NCBI GenBank assembly: GCA_900547685.1
Contig: URHS01000050.1
Coordinates: 1 to 18,627 of the forward strand
Length of the DNA stretch: 18,627 nt
DNA from: an uncultured Blautia sp.
Lineage (GTDB): Bacteria > Bacillota > Clostridia > Lachnospirales > Lachnospiraceae
Direction: 5' to 3'
Shown: piece after piece, positions 1 through 7,142 of the stretch
Layout: each line of letters starts with the position of its first letter
Position numbering within the stretch: the first letter of the stretch is position 1
The notes under the pieces: model-generated
The model's input: the letters and a program-made list of their open reading frames with translations, nothing else
Databases searched by the model: none
What the model was told of the DNA's origin: nothing
Translations under genes and position numbers: made by a program

Positions 1-544
1 AGGGGGAATTCATTTAGATGGTTTACTAGACACTTCCGATGCTATTCATTCTTATCAGCCGAGAGAGCGAAAACTGGAAATTCTAAAAGACTCTCATGCC
101 GGAGCCTTTGCTATTATTACAGCAGTAGTATATTTTTTCCTGTATTATGGAATGTATCATGAAATTACTTTACAGGGACTGCCGGTGATATGCATAGGTT
201 TTGTGCTTTCCAGAGCGTTGGGGAGTTTTTCTATTGCCAGCTTTCCTATGGCAAAAAATACAGGACTTGCTGCTACTTTTTCTGATGGGGCACAAAAGAA
301 TTGTGTTAGAATTGTTTCCTGCATATATGTGGTTCTTTGCCTATTTGCAATGCTGGCGTACAATCCACTGATTGGTGCATGTACTGTAGTAGGAGTGGCT
401 TTGGAGTATTTATATTATTATAAAATGTCTATGAAAGAATTTGGAGGGATTACCGGAGACCTGGCTGGTTTTCATATCCAGATTTGTGAGTTGGTAATTG
501 CATTTTCTTGTGTAATCGGCGAAATCGTCAGCAGAATGATATAA
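1..544 (+). CDS. cobS: Adenosylcobinamide-GDP ribazoletransferase (cobalamin synthase), 5' end outside window
   Basis: This integral membrane enzyme joins adenosylcobinamide-GDP to alpha-ribazole(-phosphate), the last assembly step of the B12 nucleotide loop. The reading frame is open from base 2, well before the first internal ATG at 152, so the gene enters from the left edge and the first roughly 70 residues are missing. The visible start, GGIHLDGLLDTSDA followed by RERKLEILKDSHAGAF, matches the conserved Asp-rich, metal-binding segment of the CobS family. The remaining 180 codons are hydrophobic with several likely membrane helices, as expected. Stop TAA at 542-544. The cobU-like gene follows after 15 bases, so the two are probably co-transcribed. 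The identification is firm from the motif and the neighbours; the true start cannot be seen. Confidence 0.93.
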   Translation, partial: GGIHLDGLLDTSDAIHSYQPRERKLEILKDSHAGAFAIITAVVYFFLYYGMYHEITLQGLPVICIGFVLSRALGSFSIASFPMAKNTGLAATFSDGAQKNCVRIVSCIYVVLCLFAMLAYNPLIGACTVVGVALEYLYYYKMSMKEFGGITGDLAGFHIQICELVIAFSCVIGEIVSRMI

Positions 545-559
545 AAGAAGGGAAAGACC

Positions 560-946
560 ATGAAATTAATTATAGGCGGAGCTTTTCAAGGTAAGAAAGA
601 ATATGTAAAAGAACAATTTTCTCTTTCTGATAAGCAAATGATAGATGGAAAGGATGCAGAGTATGAAGATATTTTTCATTGTACTTGTCTGTATCATTTT
701 CATGAATGGGTAAAAAAAGGATTAGAACAAGGATGGGATTTGGGAAATTTAGCAGAGCAAATTCAGGAGAAAAATCCGGATTTAATTGTGATTTCCAATG
801 AACTGGGATATGGTGTTGTTCCTATAAACGCATTTGACAGAAAATACAGAGAAGGTACAGGGCGGCTTTGCACACAACTGGCTGCAGGAAGTCAACAGGT
901 TATTCGTGTAGTATGTGGTCTTGGAATGGTGATAAAAAATGCTTAA
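560..946 (+). CDS. Short, divergent CobU-like protein (adenosylcobinamide kinase/guanylyltransferase family)
   Basis: This 128-residue protein resembles CobU, which phosphorylates adenosylcobinamide and transfers GMP to it. CobU is normally about 180 residues. The N-terminus MKLIIGGAFQGKK looks like the CobU P-loop, but the residue after the loop lysine is Lys13, not the usual Ser/Thr. The C-terminal half keeps CobU signatures: NELGYGVVP (80-88), a GRLCTQLA block (101-108) and a hydrophobic VVCGLGMVIK tail. The middle is shortened, and I cannot find the usual block containing the guanylylated histidine (HRxxRP...W). RBS AAGGGA lies 9 bases before the ATG. Its end overlaps the next gene by 8 bases. 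It could be a kinase-only form, a regulatory paralog or a decaying copy; a normal cobU may lie upstream of cobS outside the window. Family membership is likely; activity is uncertain. Confidence 0.72.
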   Translation: MKLIIGGAFQGKKEYVKEQFSLSDKQMIDGKDAEYEDIFHCTCLYHFHEWVKKGLEQGWDLGNLAEQIQEKNPDLIVISNELGYGVVPINAFDRKYREGTGRLCTQLAAGSQQVIRVVCGLGMVIKNA

Positions 947-1529
947 AGTTATTTTAATTCGTCATGGAAAAACATTGGGAAATACAAAGGGCAAATATAT
1001 TGGCTGCAAAACTGATGAAAATCTTTGCTCCCAAGGGATAGAAGAAATAAAAAAGAGACAATATCCCAAAGCTCAGTTTGTATATGTAAGTCCAATGAAA
1101 CGGTGTTTAGAAACAGCTGCTCTGATTTATCCAAGCCTTTCTGTGGATACAAATGTGCTTTTAAGAGAGTGTGATTTTGGGAAATTTGAAAACAAAAATT
1201 ATCAGGAGCTGTCAGAAGTAAGAGAATATCAGGACTGGATTGACAGCAATGGTACATTGCCTTTTCCAAGCGGAGAAAGAATGGAAGAGTTTCGGGAACG
1301 ATGTGCCAGAGGATTTGAGGAGTGTATTTGTAAAGCTTTTTCAAAGGAGCAAAAACAAATTGCCATGGTTGTGCATGGAGGTACAATTATGAGTATACTT
1401 TCTCATTTTGCAGAGCCAAAAGGAGAATATTTTAAATGGCAGATTGGAAATGGAGAGTTTTATGAGCTTCATATAGACAAAGAAGTTTGGAAGCAAAAAA
1501 AAGAAATCAGTCTGGTACAGAAAGGATAA
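939..1529 (+). CDS. cobC: Histidine phosphatase, probable alpha-ribazole phosphatase
   Basis: This 196-residue protein belongs to the phosphoglycerate-mutase-like histidine phosphatase superfamily. The phosphorylated-His motif LIRHGKT contains Arg8-His9-Gly10. Arg55 lies in SPMKRCLETA, Glu77 in LLRECDFG, and the second catalytic His146 in VVHGGTI. These are the canonical phosphatase residues in the expected order. In B12 synthesis the family member CobC removes the 5'-phosphate from alpha-ribazole-phosphate or adenosylcobalamin-phosphate. The sequence alone gives the superfamily; the CobC role is inferred from its position between cobU-like and cbiB genes. The start ATG overlaps the preceding stop (939-946), suggesting translational coupling, and cbiB begins 4 bases after its stop. 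Confidence 0.85.
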   Translation: MLKVILIRHGKTLGNTKGKYIGCKTDENLCSQGIEEIKKRQYPKAQFVYVSPMKRCLETAALIYPSLSVDTNVLLRECDFGKFENKNYQELSEVREYQDWIDSNGTLPFPSGERMEEFRERCARGFEECICKAFSKEQKQIAMVVHGGTIMSILSHFAEPKGEYFKWQIGNGEFYELHIDKEVWKQKKEISLVQKG

Positions 1530-1533
1530 AATC

Positions 1534-2514
1534 ATGATAAAATGGACAGGAATTGCCCTGCTTTTGGGCTTTTTAATAGATTTACTTTTAGGAGACCCCA
1601 GGTGGCTTTATCATCCGGTTCGCATAATCGGAAATGGTATTTCTTTTTTTGAAAAACATTTACGCAGTTTATTTCCAAAGACAGAAAAAGGAGAGCGTAA
1701 GGCAGGTCTTATATTGGTTATTCTAATTTGTTTTTTATCCGGCTTAGTTCCGTTTATTATTCTATATATAGGATACCAAATACATACCATACTGGGAATT
1801 ATAATAGAAAGCTTTTTTTGCTATCAGATGCTTGCGGTAAAATCCTTAAAACAGGAAAGTATGAAGGTATATGAAGAATTAAAAAAAGGTGATTTACAAG
1901 GTGCCAGATATGCAGTTTCCATGATTGTGGGACGTGATACAAAAGCATTGGACGAAAAGGGAATTACAAAGGCAGCAGTAGAAACAGTTGCAGAAAATAC
2001 TTCAGATGGTATTATTGCACCACTGTTTTATATGGCAATTGGAGGCCCGGTGCTGATGTTTATATATAAAGGGATAAATACAATGGATTCTATGGTGGGG
2101 TATAAAAACGAAAGATATATCAACTTTGGAAGATATGCTGCCAAACTGGATGATATTGTAAATTATATTCCTGCCAGAATTTCAGCATGGTTGATGATTG
2201 CAGCTGCTTATTTAAATAGATTTGATGGTAAAAACGCAAAAAGAATTTTTTTCAGAGACCGATATAATCATGCAAGTCCTAATTCTGCACAGACAGAAGC
2301 AGTAATGGCGGGAGCTTTAAACATACAGCTTGCCGGAAATGCGTATTATTTTGGAAAACTGTATGAAAAACCTACTATCGGAGATGCAAATCGAGAAATA
2401 GAATATGAAGATATCAAACATGCCAATACTTTACTATATGTAAGTGCCTTTTTAGGTGCAGTGATTTTTGTTGCAGTAAGAACCGCAGTATTGGCAGGTG
2501 TTATATTTCTTTAA
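1534..2514 (+). CDS. cbiB: Adenosylcobinamide-phosphate synthase
   Basis: CbiB is a membrane protein that attaches (R)-1-aminopropan-2-ol phosphate to adenosylcobyric acid, giving adenosylcobinamide phosphate. The 326-residue length is typical. Family signatures seen: an N-terminal helix followed by LLLGDPRWLYHPVRIIG, the segment VETVAENTSDGIIAPLFY, then GINTMDSMVGYKNERY and GRYAAKLDDIVNYIPAR. Hydrophobic helices lie at about residues 3-18, 50-75 and near the C-terminus. An AGGAT-type ribosome site precedes the ATG, only 4 bases after the phosphatase stop. The next gene, cobD, makes the aminopropanol phosphate that CbiB uses, so substrate supply and use are adjacent. Confident. Confidence 0.95.
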   Translation: MIKWTGIALLLGFLIDLLLGDPRWLYHPVRIIGNGISFFEKHLRSLFPKTEKGERKAGLILVILICFLSGLVPFIILYIGYQIHTILGIIIESFFCYQMLAVKSLKQESMKVYEELKKGDLQGARYAVSMIVGRDTKALDEKGITKAAVETVAENTSDGIIAPLFYMAIGGPVLMFIYKGINTMDSMVGYKNERYINFGRYAAKLDDIVNYIPARISAWLMIAAAYLNRFDGKNAKRIFFRDRYNHASPNSAQTEAVMAGALNIQLAGNAYYFGKLYEKPTIGDANREIEYEDIKHANTLLYVSAFLGAVIFVAVRTAVLAGVIFL

Positions 2515-2529
2515 AGGAGATTGAAAACC

Positions 2530-3588
2530 ATGACAAAAATACACATACACGGAGGAGATGTATATCGCAATCCCGGTATTTTAGATTTTTCCGCAAATTG
2601 TAATCCTTATGGAATGCCCAAAGGTGTAAAAGAAGCAGTAATACAAGCTCTTGATAAAGCGGAATGTTATCCTGATGTAAAATGCGATACCCTTCGCAGA
2701 GCACTGGCAAAAGAAGAAGAAGTGCCGGAAGAAAAGATTATATGCGGCAATGGAGCAGCGGATTTAATTTTCGGTCTGGTATTAGCAAGAAAGCCGAAAA
2801 AGGCATTGCTTCTTGCCCCTACTTTTGCAGAATATGAACAGGCGTTGTCTTCTGTAGAATGTGAAATCGTGTATGTGCCATTGTCAGAAAAAGAGGGATT
2901 TGTTCCTCAGGAGAACTTTATAAATGCTATTACAGAAGACGTTGATATGGTATTTTTTTGTAATCCGAATAATCCAACGGGTATACTGGCAGAAAGAGAG
3001 TATGTGGAGAAAATTTTACAGCGCTGTAAAAAAAATAATGCGTTTTTTGTGCTGGATGAGTGCTTTATTGATTTTATAGAAAATCCTGAAGATTATACTA
3101 TGAAAGAATATTTACAAACTTACACAGACTTTTTTTTATTAAAGGCATTTACCAAGAAATATGCAATGGCAGGAATTCGCCTGGGATATGGATTCTGCAG
3201 CGACAAAAATACTTTAGAAAATATGCAGGCGGTAATGCAGCCTTGGAATGTGTCGGTACTTGCTCAGGAAGCAGGCGTAGCGGCGTTAAAAGAAAAAGAA
3301 TATGTCAAAGAAACATTTGATAAAATTAAGATTGAAAAAGAATGGCTTTTAGGAAAATTGAAAGAATTGGATATTTGCTGTTATCCGTCAAAAGCGAATT
3401 ATATCTTTTTTAAAGGTCCTTTGCATTTAAAAGAAAAATGCCTGAAACAGGGGATTTCCATAAGAGACTGCAGTAATTATCCAAATCTGGACGAGGGGTT
3501 TTATCGTATTGCAGTTCGAAAAAGGGAAGAAAATGAAAGATTAATAGAAGTTTTGGAATATATTTTAAAAGGGGAAAAGAGGAAATAG
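2530..3588 (+). CDS. cobD: Threonine-phosphate decarboxylase (PLP enzyme of the aminopropanol arm)
   Basis: This 352-residue protein is a class I/II aminotransferase-fold enzyme. CobD decarboxylates L-threonine-O-3-phosphate to (R)-1-aminopropan-2-ol phosphate for CbiB. Visible landmarks: the N-terminal HGGD (7-10) and LDFSANCNPYG, characteristic of CobD rather than ordinary HisC; NPNNPTG (145-151); Asp176 in VLDE, which contacts the pyridine nitrogen; the probable Schiff-base Lys209 in KAFTKKYAMAGIRLG; and a C-terminal YRIAVR arginine. A TTG at 2521 would add three residues, but it touches the AAAGGAGA ribosome site; the ATG at 2530 sits 9 bases after it and is preferred. No C-terminal metal-binding extension is present. 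HisC is the main alternative, but the B12 context and the HGGD motif favour CobD. Confidence 0.93.
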   Translation: MTKIHIHGGDVYRNPGILDFSANCNPYGMPKGVKEAVIQALDKAECYPDVKCDTLRRALAKEEEVPEEKIICGNGAADLIFGLVLARKPKKALLLAPTFAEYEQALSSVECEIVYVPLSEKEGFVPQENFINAITEDVDMVFFCNPNNPTGILAEREYVEKILQRCKKNNAFFVLDECFIDFIENPEDYTMKEYLQTYTDFFLLKAFTKKYAMAGIRLGYGFCSDKNTLENMQAVMQPWNVSVLAQEAGVAALKEKEYVKETFDKIKIEKEWLLGKLKELDICCYPSKANYIFFKGPLHLKEKCLKQGISIRDCSNYPNLDEGFYRIAVRKREENERLIEVLEYILKGEKRK

Positions 3589-3590
3589 TA

Positions 3591-5102
3591 ATGGCAAAGG
3601 CAATTATGATACAGGGAACAATGTCCAATGCAGGAAAAAGTCTTTTAGCTGCAGGACTTTGCAGAATATTTAAACAGGATGGCTATCGAGTAGCGCCTTT
3701 TAAATCTCAGAACATGGCACTGAATTCTTTTATTACAAAAGAAGGCCTGGAAATGGGGCGGGCACAGGTGATGCAGGCAGAGGCAGCCGGAATTCAGCCT
3801 TCTGTATTAATGAATCCTATTCTTTTAAAACCTACAAATGATGTGGGAAGTCAGGTTATTGTAAACGGAGAAGTGCTTGGCACTATGAGTGCAAGGGATT
3901 ATTTTCAATATAAGAAACAGCTTATTCCAAAAGTTATGGAAGCATATCATAAATTAGAAGAAGATTATGATATTATTGTGATTGAAGGAGCGGGAAGTCC
4001 TGCGGAAATCAATTTGAAAAAAGAAGATATTGTCAATATGGGTATGGCAAAACAGGCAAAAGCCCCTGTACTTCTGGTTGGAGATATTGACAGAGGAGGT
4101 GTCTTTGCACAGCTGATAGGAACGGTAATGCTTCTGGAAGAAGACGAGCAGAAAATGGTAAAAGGCATGATTATCAATAAATTCCGGGGAGATAAAACCA
4201 TTTTAGACCCAGGCGTAGTGAGTTTGGAAGAAAAAACAGGTATTCCGGTAGTAGGTGTAGCGCCTTATATGGAATTAGAAGTAGAGGATGAAGATAGCTT
4301 GACCGAGAGGTTTTCTGACAAACAGGAAATCGGAGCAATTGACATTGCAGTCATTCGTGTTCCCAGAATTTCCAATTTTACGGATTTTAATGCTTTGGAA
4401 ATGATTTCCGGTGTTTCTCTGCGTTATGTAAAATCAGTCGGTGAACTGAAAAATCCGGATATGATTATTTTACCGGGAACAAAAAACACCATGGAAGATT
4501 TACTCTGGTTAAGACAGAATGGATTAGAAGCGGCAATTTTGAAAAAAGCGGCAGAAGGAAAGATTATTTTTGGCGTTTGCGGCGGTTATCAGATGTTGGG
4601 AGAAAAGCTTTCTGATCCTGATGGCATTGAAGCAGGCGGAGAGATAAATGGTATGGGACTTTTACCAATGGAAACGATATTTCGAAATTCTAAAACCCGT
4701 ACAAGAGTTTCCGGTATTTTCCCAAAAGTGGAAGGTGCATTAAGCACTCTTACCGGTATACAATTAGAAGGATATGAAATTCACATGGGAGAGAGTGTAC
4801 TTTTCGAAGGCGCTCGTCCTTTAACAGAGATCACTGACCAGGTAGAAAATATAACAAAAGTAGATGGGGCTTATTCGGACAATGTATATGGTTCTTATGT
4901 ACATGGTATTTTTGATAAAGAAGAAGTAGCCAAAAATGTAGTAAAGGCTATTGGAGCAAGAAAGGGCATTGATGTCTCACAAATGACGGGGATTGATTTT
5001 GCTGCATTTAAGGAAACTCAATATGATAAACTGGCAGATGGTCTCAGAAAACATTTAGATATGAAGAAAATTTATGAGATTTTAGAAGCCGGATTGGAAT
5101 AA
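3591..5102 (+). CDS. cobQ: Cobyric acid synthase (glutamine-dependent a,c-independent amidase)
   Basis: CobQ/CbiP amidates the b, d, e and g side chains of adenosylcobyrinic acid a,c-diamide using glutamine and ATP. At 503 residues it has the family's two-domain plan. The N-terminal ATP-binding domain carries IQGTMSNAGKSLLAAGLCR (P-loop, 8-26), FKSQNMALNS and EGAGSPAEINL. The class-I-like glutamine amidotransferase domain has the nucleophile Cys330 in FGVCGGYQML and the catalytic His438 in GSYVHGIFD. The ATG is 2 bases after the cobD stop, with a purine-rich AGGGG/GAGG ribosome site inside the end of cobD. Distinguished from CbiA by the NMALNS segment and the product size. Very confident. Confidence 0.97.
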   Translation: MAKAIMIQGTMSNAGKSLLAAGLCRIFKQDGYRVAPFKSQNMALNSFITKEGLEMGRAQVMQAEAAGIQPSVLMNPILLKPTNDVGSQVIVNGEVLGTMSARDYFQYKKQLIPKVMEAYHKLEEDYDIIVIEGAGSPAEINLKKEDIVNMGMAKQAKAPVLLVGDIDRGGVFAQLIGTVMLLEEDEQKMVKGMIINKFRGDKTILDPGVVSLEEKTGIPVVGVAPYMELEVEDEDSLTERFSDKQEIGAIDIAVIRVPRISNFTDFNALEMISGVSLRYVKSVGELKNPDMIILPGTKNTMEDLLWLRQNGLEAAILKKAAEGKIIFGVCGGYQMLGEKLSDPDGIEAGGEINGMGLLPMETIFRNSKTRTRVSGIFPKVEGALSTLTGIQLEGYEIHMGESVLFEGARPLTEITDQVENITKVDGAYSDNVYGSYVHGIFDKEEVAKNVVKAIGARKGIDVSQMTGIDFAAFKETQYDKLADGLRKHLDMKKIYEILEAGLE

Positions 5103-5121
5103 ATAGAGAGGCAGACAACAG

Positions 5122-5772
5122 ATGAAGGTAGAATTAGAAAATGTAAAACCAAAAGAAATTGAAACAAGGAGTTTTGAAATCATTACAGAGGAGTTAGGAG
5201 ATAAGAAATTAACTCCCGGTACAGAGTGTATTGTGAAAAGATGTATTCATACAAGCGCTGATTTTGACTATGCAGATAATCTGTGTTTTTCGCCTCAGGC
5301 GGTGGAAAAAGCAATTGAGGCAATTAAAAACGGAGCCTGTATTGTTACAGATACACAGATGGCAAAAGCCGGAATTAACAAAAAAGCACTGGCAAAATAT
5401 GGTGGTGAGGTATATTGCTTTATGTCTGATGAAGACGTAGCAAAGAAAGCAAAGGATATGGGGACTACCAGAGCAACAGCAAGTATGGATAAGGCAGCGG
5501 AGCTTGGAAAACCGTTGATTTTTGCTATTGGAAACGCACCTACAGCTCTTGTAAGGCTTTATGAATTGATAAATGAGAAAAAAATCTCTCCTTATTTGAT
5601 TATAGGGGTTCCCGTTGGCTTTGTAAATGTGGTACAATCTAAGGAAATGATTATGGATACAGAAGTTCCTTATATTGTTGCTAAAGGAAGAAAGGGCGGA
5701 AGCAATATTGCTGCATGTATCTGTAATGCATTGTTATACATGATTGATAATGAAAGAGATTACTGGAAATAG
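5122..5772 (+). CDS. cbiC: Precorrin-8X / cobalt-precorrin-8 methylmutase
   Basis: CbiC moves the C-11 methyl group to C-12, converting (cobalt-)precorrin-8 to (hydrogeno)cobyrinic acid, the last ring-maturation step. At 216 residues it is full length for the family. The catalytic histidine is His43 in VKRCIHTSADFDY. Other family blocks: NGACIVTDTQMAKAGI, FAIGNAPTALVRLYELI, and IIGVPVGFVNVVQSKE followed by KGRKGGSNIAAC. It lies 19 bases after cobQ with a GAGAGG ribosome site and is the only ring-contraction gene here; the others (cbiD, E, T, F, G, H, J, L, A) must be elsewhere. A 21-base gap with AGGAAGG leads into an apparently unrelated gene, and no terminator is visible between them. Confidence 0.96.
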   Translation: MKVELENVKPKEIETRSFEIITEELGDKKLTPGTECIVKRCIHTSADFDYADNLCFSPQAVEKAIEAIKNGACIVTDTQMAKAGINKKALAKYGGEVYCFMSDEDVAKKAKDMGTTRATASMDKAAELGKPLIFAIGNAPTALVRLYELINEKKISPYLIIGVPVGFVNVVQSKEMIMDTEVPYIVAKGRKGGSNIAACICNALLYMIDNERDYWK

Positions 5773-5793
5773 GAATTTCAGGAAGGAAAAAAC

Positions 5794-7019
5794 ATGAAAT
5801 GTGATCGATGCGGAAAAGAAATACCGGATACGGACCTTTATTGTGGGCGATGCGGAAAAGCTGTTTTTCCGGAGTATATGGATGAGGATGATATATGGGC
5901 TTATTATAAGACAGACGAGGAATTGGAAGAGATTTTAAGAGCAGAGCAGGGAGAGAATGAAAAAGAACCTGTAAAGCCTTTAAAAATGATGAAAACTCCG
6001 AAACCAAAAGAAGAACCAAAAGAAGAAATAAAAGAAGAATCTGTTCCGAAAGAAGAGGTTTTGGAAGAAAGTCTTCCGGAAGAAGAAATACCGGAGAGCA
6101 CCGAAGAAGAGATTGAAGAACTTTCGGTTATAGAATCTGAGGCAGAGTTAAATTCGGAAATCCAATCTAAGGAACAGAAAAGTATAGAAGAACCTATTCA
6201 AGAGATTACACCTCAAGAAAATCAAAAAGAAAAGAATATTTGGGAAGAAGATTTTTTTGAGGATGAAGAAGAGGATGAGGAAGAAGAAAAGTTTCATCTA
6301 AATCCTCAGAAAAAAAAGAAAAGAAGAAAAATTGCTTTTTTCATTACTTTTATTTTGCTTGTATGTTTGGGAATTGGTCTTGCATGGGGAATGAAGCGGA
6401 TGAGAGATTTAGACAGCCAAGAAAAGGAGTATTATGAAAAATTACATAAAGAAGTGGTTCATCAGGATACTTCGTCTTCAGAGACTCAAGAAGAAGTGGA
6501 TGAGAAATCTGTCAAAGATGAGCCGCAGCAGGAAGAAACATCAAAGCAGGAGAATTTTCAATTTGTAAATCCGGATGAAATTGATTTTTCTCAATATCAA
6601 AAAGTTATTGCTGCCAGTACAGAGCAAAATTCGATTAAAGAGTCTGATACTTATGATTACAGTGCCAAAAGTGCAGTTGATGGTGACATTACTACTTCCT
6701 GGCAGGAAAATGAAGATGGTACAGGAGAGACATCAGGTATTCAAATAAATTTTGATGGAAATCACAAGATTCGTTATCTTGTATTGTATTTAGGAAACTG
6801 GAGAGGAGATCAACTCTGGAAATACAGTGCACGTCCCAAAACGCTGACTATTCAGGTGGGTGATAGTTGGATGTGGAATTTTCTGATGAGAAGAAAAAGT
6901 TTTGTCTTTCCTTTGATGAGCCAATCGATGCGTCTTACATTTCCATGCATATCGCATCTTCTTATGAAGGAAGCAGATGGAACGACAATGGTATTTCAGA
7001 AGTAGAGATATATGAATAA
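5794..7019 (+). pseudogene. Zinc-ribbon, acidic, single-pass membrane protein with discoidin-like domain; probable frameshift near 3' end
   Basis: The function is unknown. Uninterrupted, the frame gives 403 residues and stops at 7005. Domains in order: N-terminal zinc ribbon with Cys3-x2-Cys6 and Cys17-x2-Cys20; a very Glu/Lys-rich, probably disordered region (about 45-166) with repeating PKEE-type units; a KKKKRRK cluster then one membrane helix (about 180-200); a polar linker; and a C-terminal F5/8-type (NADase-type glycan-binding-like) beta domain from about 268, with YSAKSAVDGDITTSWQE and SARPKTLTIQVGD. The basic cluster suggests a cytoplasmic zinc ribbon and an external binding domain. 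After Ser358 the reading becomes atypical. In the frame shifted by one base from 6870 it continues as DVEFSDEKKKF...NGISEVEIYE to a TAA at 7017-7019, which fits the domain much better. One missing base, perhaps G in the GG at 6869-6870, explains this. It may be a sequencing error. Confidence 0.75.
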
Positions 7020-7054
7020 ACGATCCGTTGGGAGCTTTTTACCTCAACATCTTA

Positions 7055-7096
7055 TTATTCCATGGCAAATGGTTTCTTTTGTTTGCCATGGAATAA
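7055..7096. repeat. Perfect 15-bp inverted repeat (hairpin) between two genes
   Basis: Arms at 7055-7069 (TTATTCCATGGCAAA) and 7082-7096 (TTTGCCATGGAATAA) are exact reverse complements around a 12-base loop. Each arm contains CCATGG. It lies in the 123-base gap between the discoidin-like gene and the carboxypeptidase gene. A terminator is possible, but neither strand shows a run of T after the stem and the stem is AT-rich, so it could equally be a protein-binding palindrome or an mRNA-stabilising hairpin. The rest of the gap shows no convincing promoter; TTGCCA in the right arm has only a poor -10 partner. Confidence 0.6.
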
Positions 7097-7142
7097 CTGC
7101 GTTTATTTATCGAAAAAATAATTATAGGAATATGGAGAAATT

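Noticed and set aside
2521..2529. TTG at 2521 as the cobD start
   Set aside because: It directly abuts the AAAGGAGA ribosome site; the ATG at 2530 has proper spacing and gives the usual CobD N-terminus.
5209..5637. Long antisense frame over cbiC (142 residues)
   Set aside because: Cys/His-rich low-quality protein opposite a strongly conserved gene, with no ribosome site or family resemblance; similar shadows over cobC (949-1386) and hemC (14932-15306) were dismissed for the same reason.
5990..6300. Purine-rich repetitive DNA (GAAGAA/AAAGAA units) as a possible repeat array
   Set aside because: The repeats follow codon phase and encode the Glu/Lys-rich region of the zinc-ribbon protein; no fixed spacer pattern, so not CRISPR or a DNA-level tandem array.
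7055..7096. Calling the inverted repeat a rho-independent terminator
   Set aside because: There is no T-run after the stem on either strand and the stem is AT-rich.
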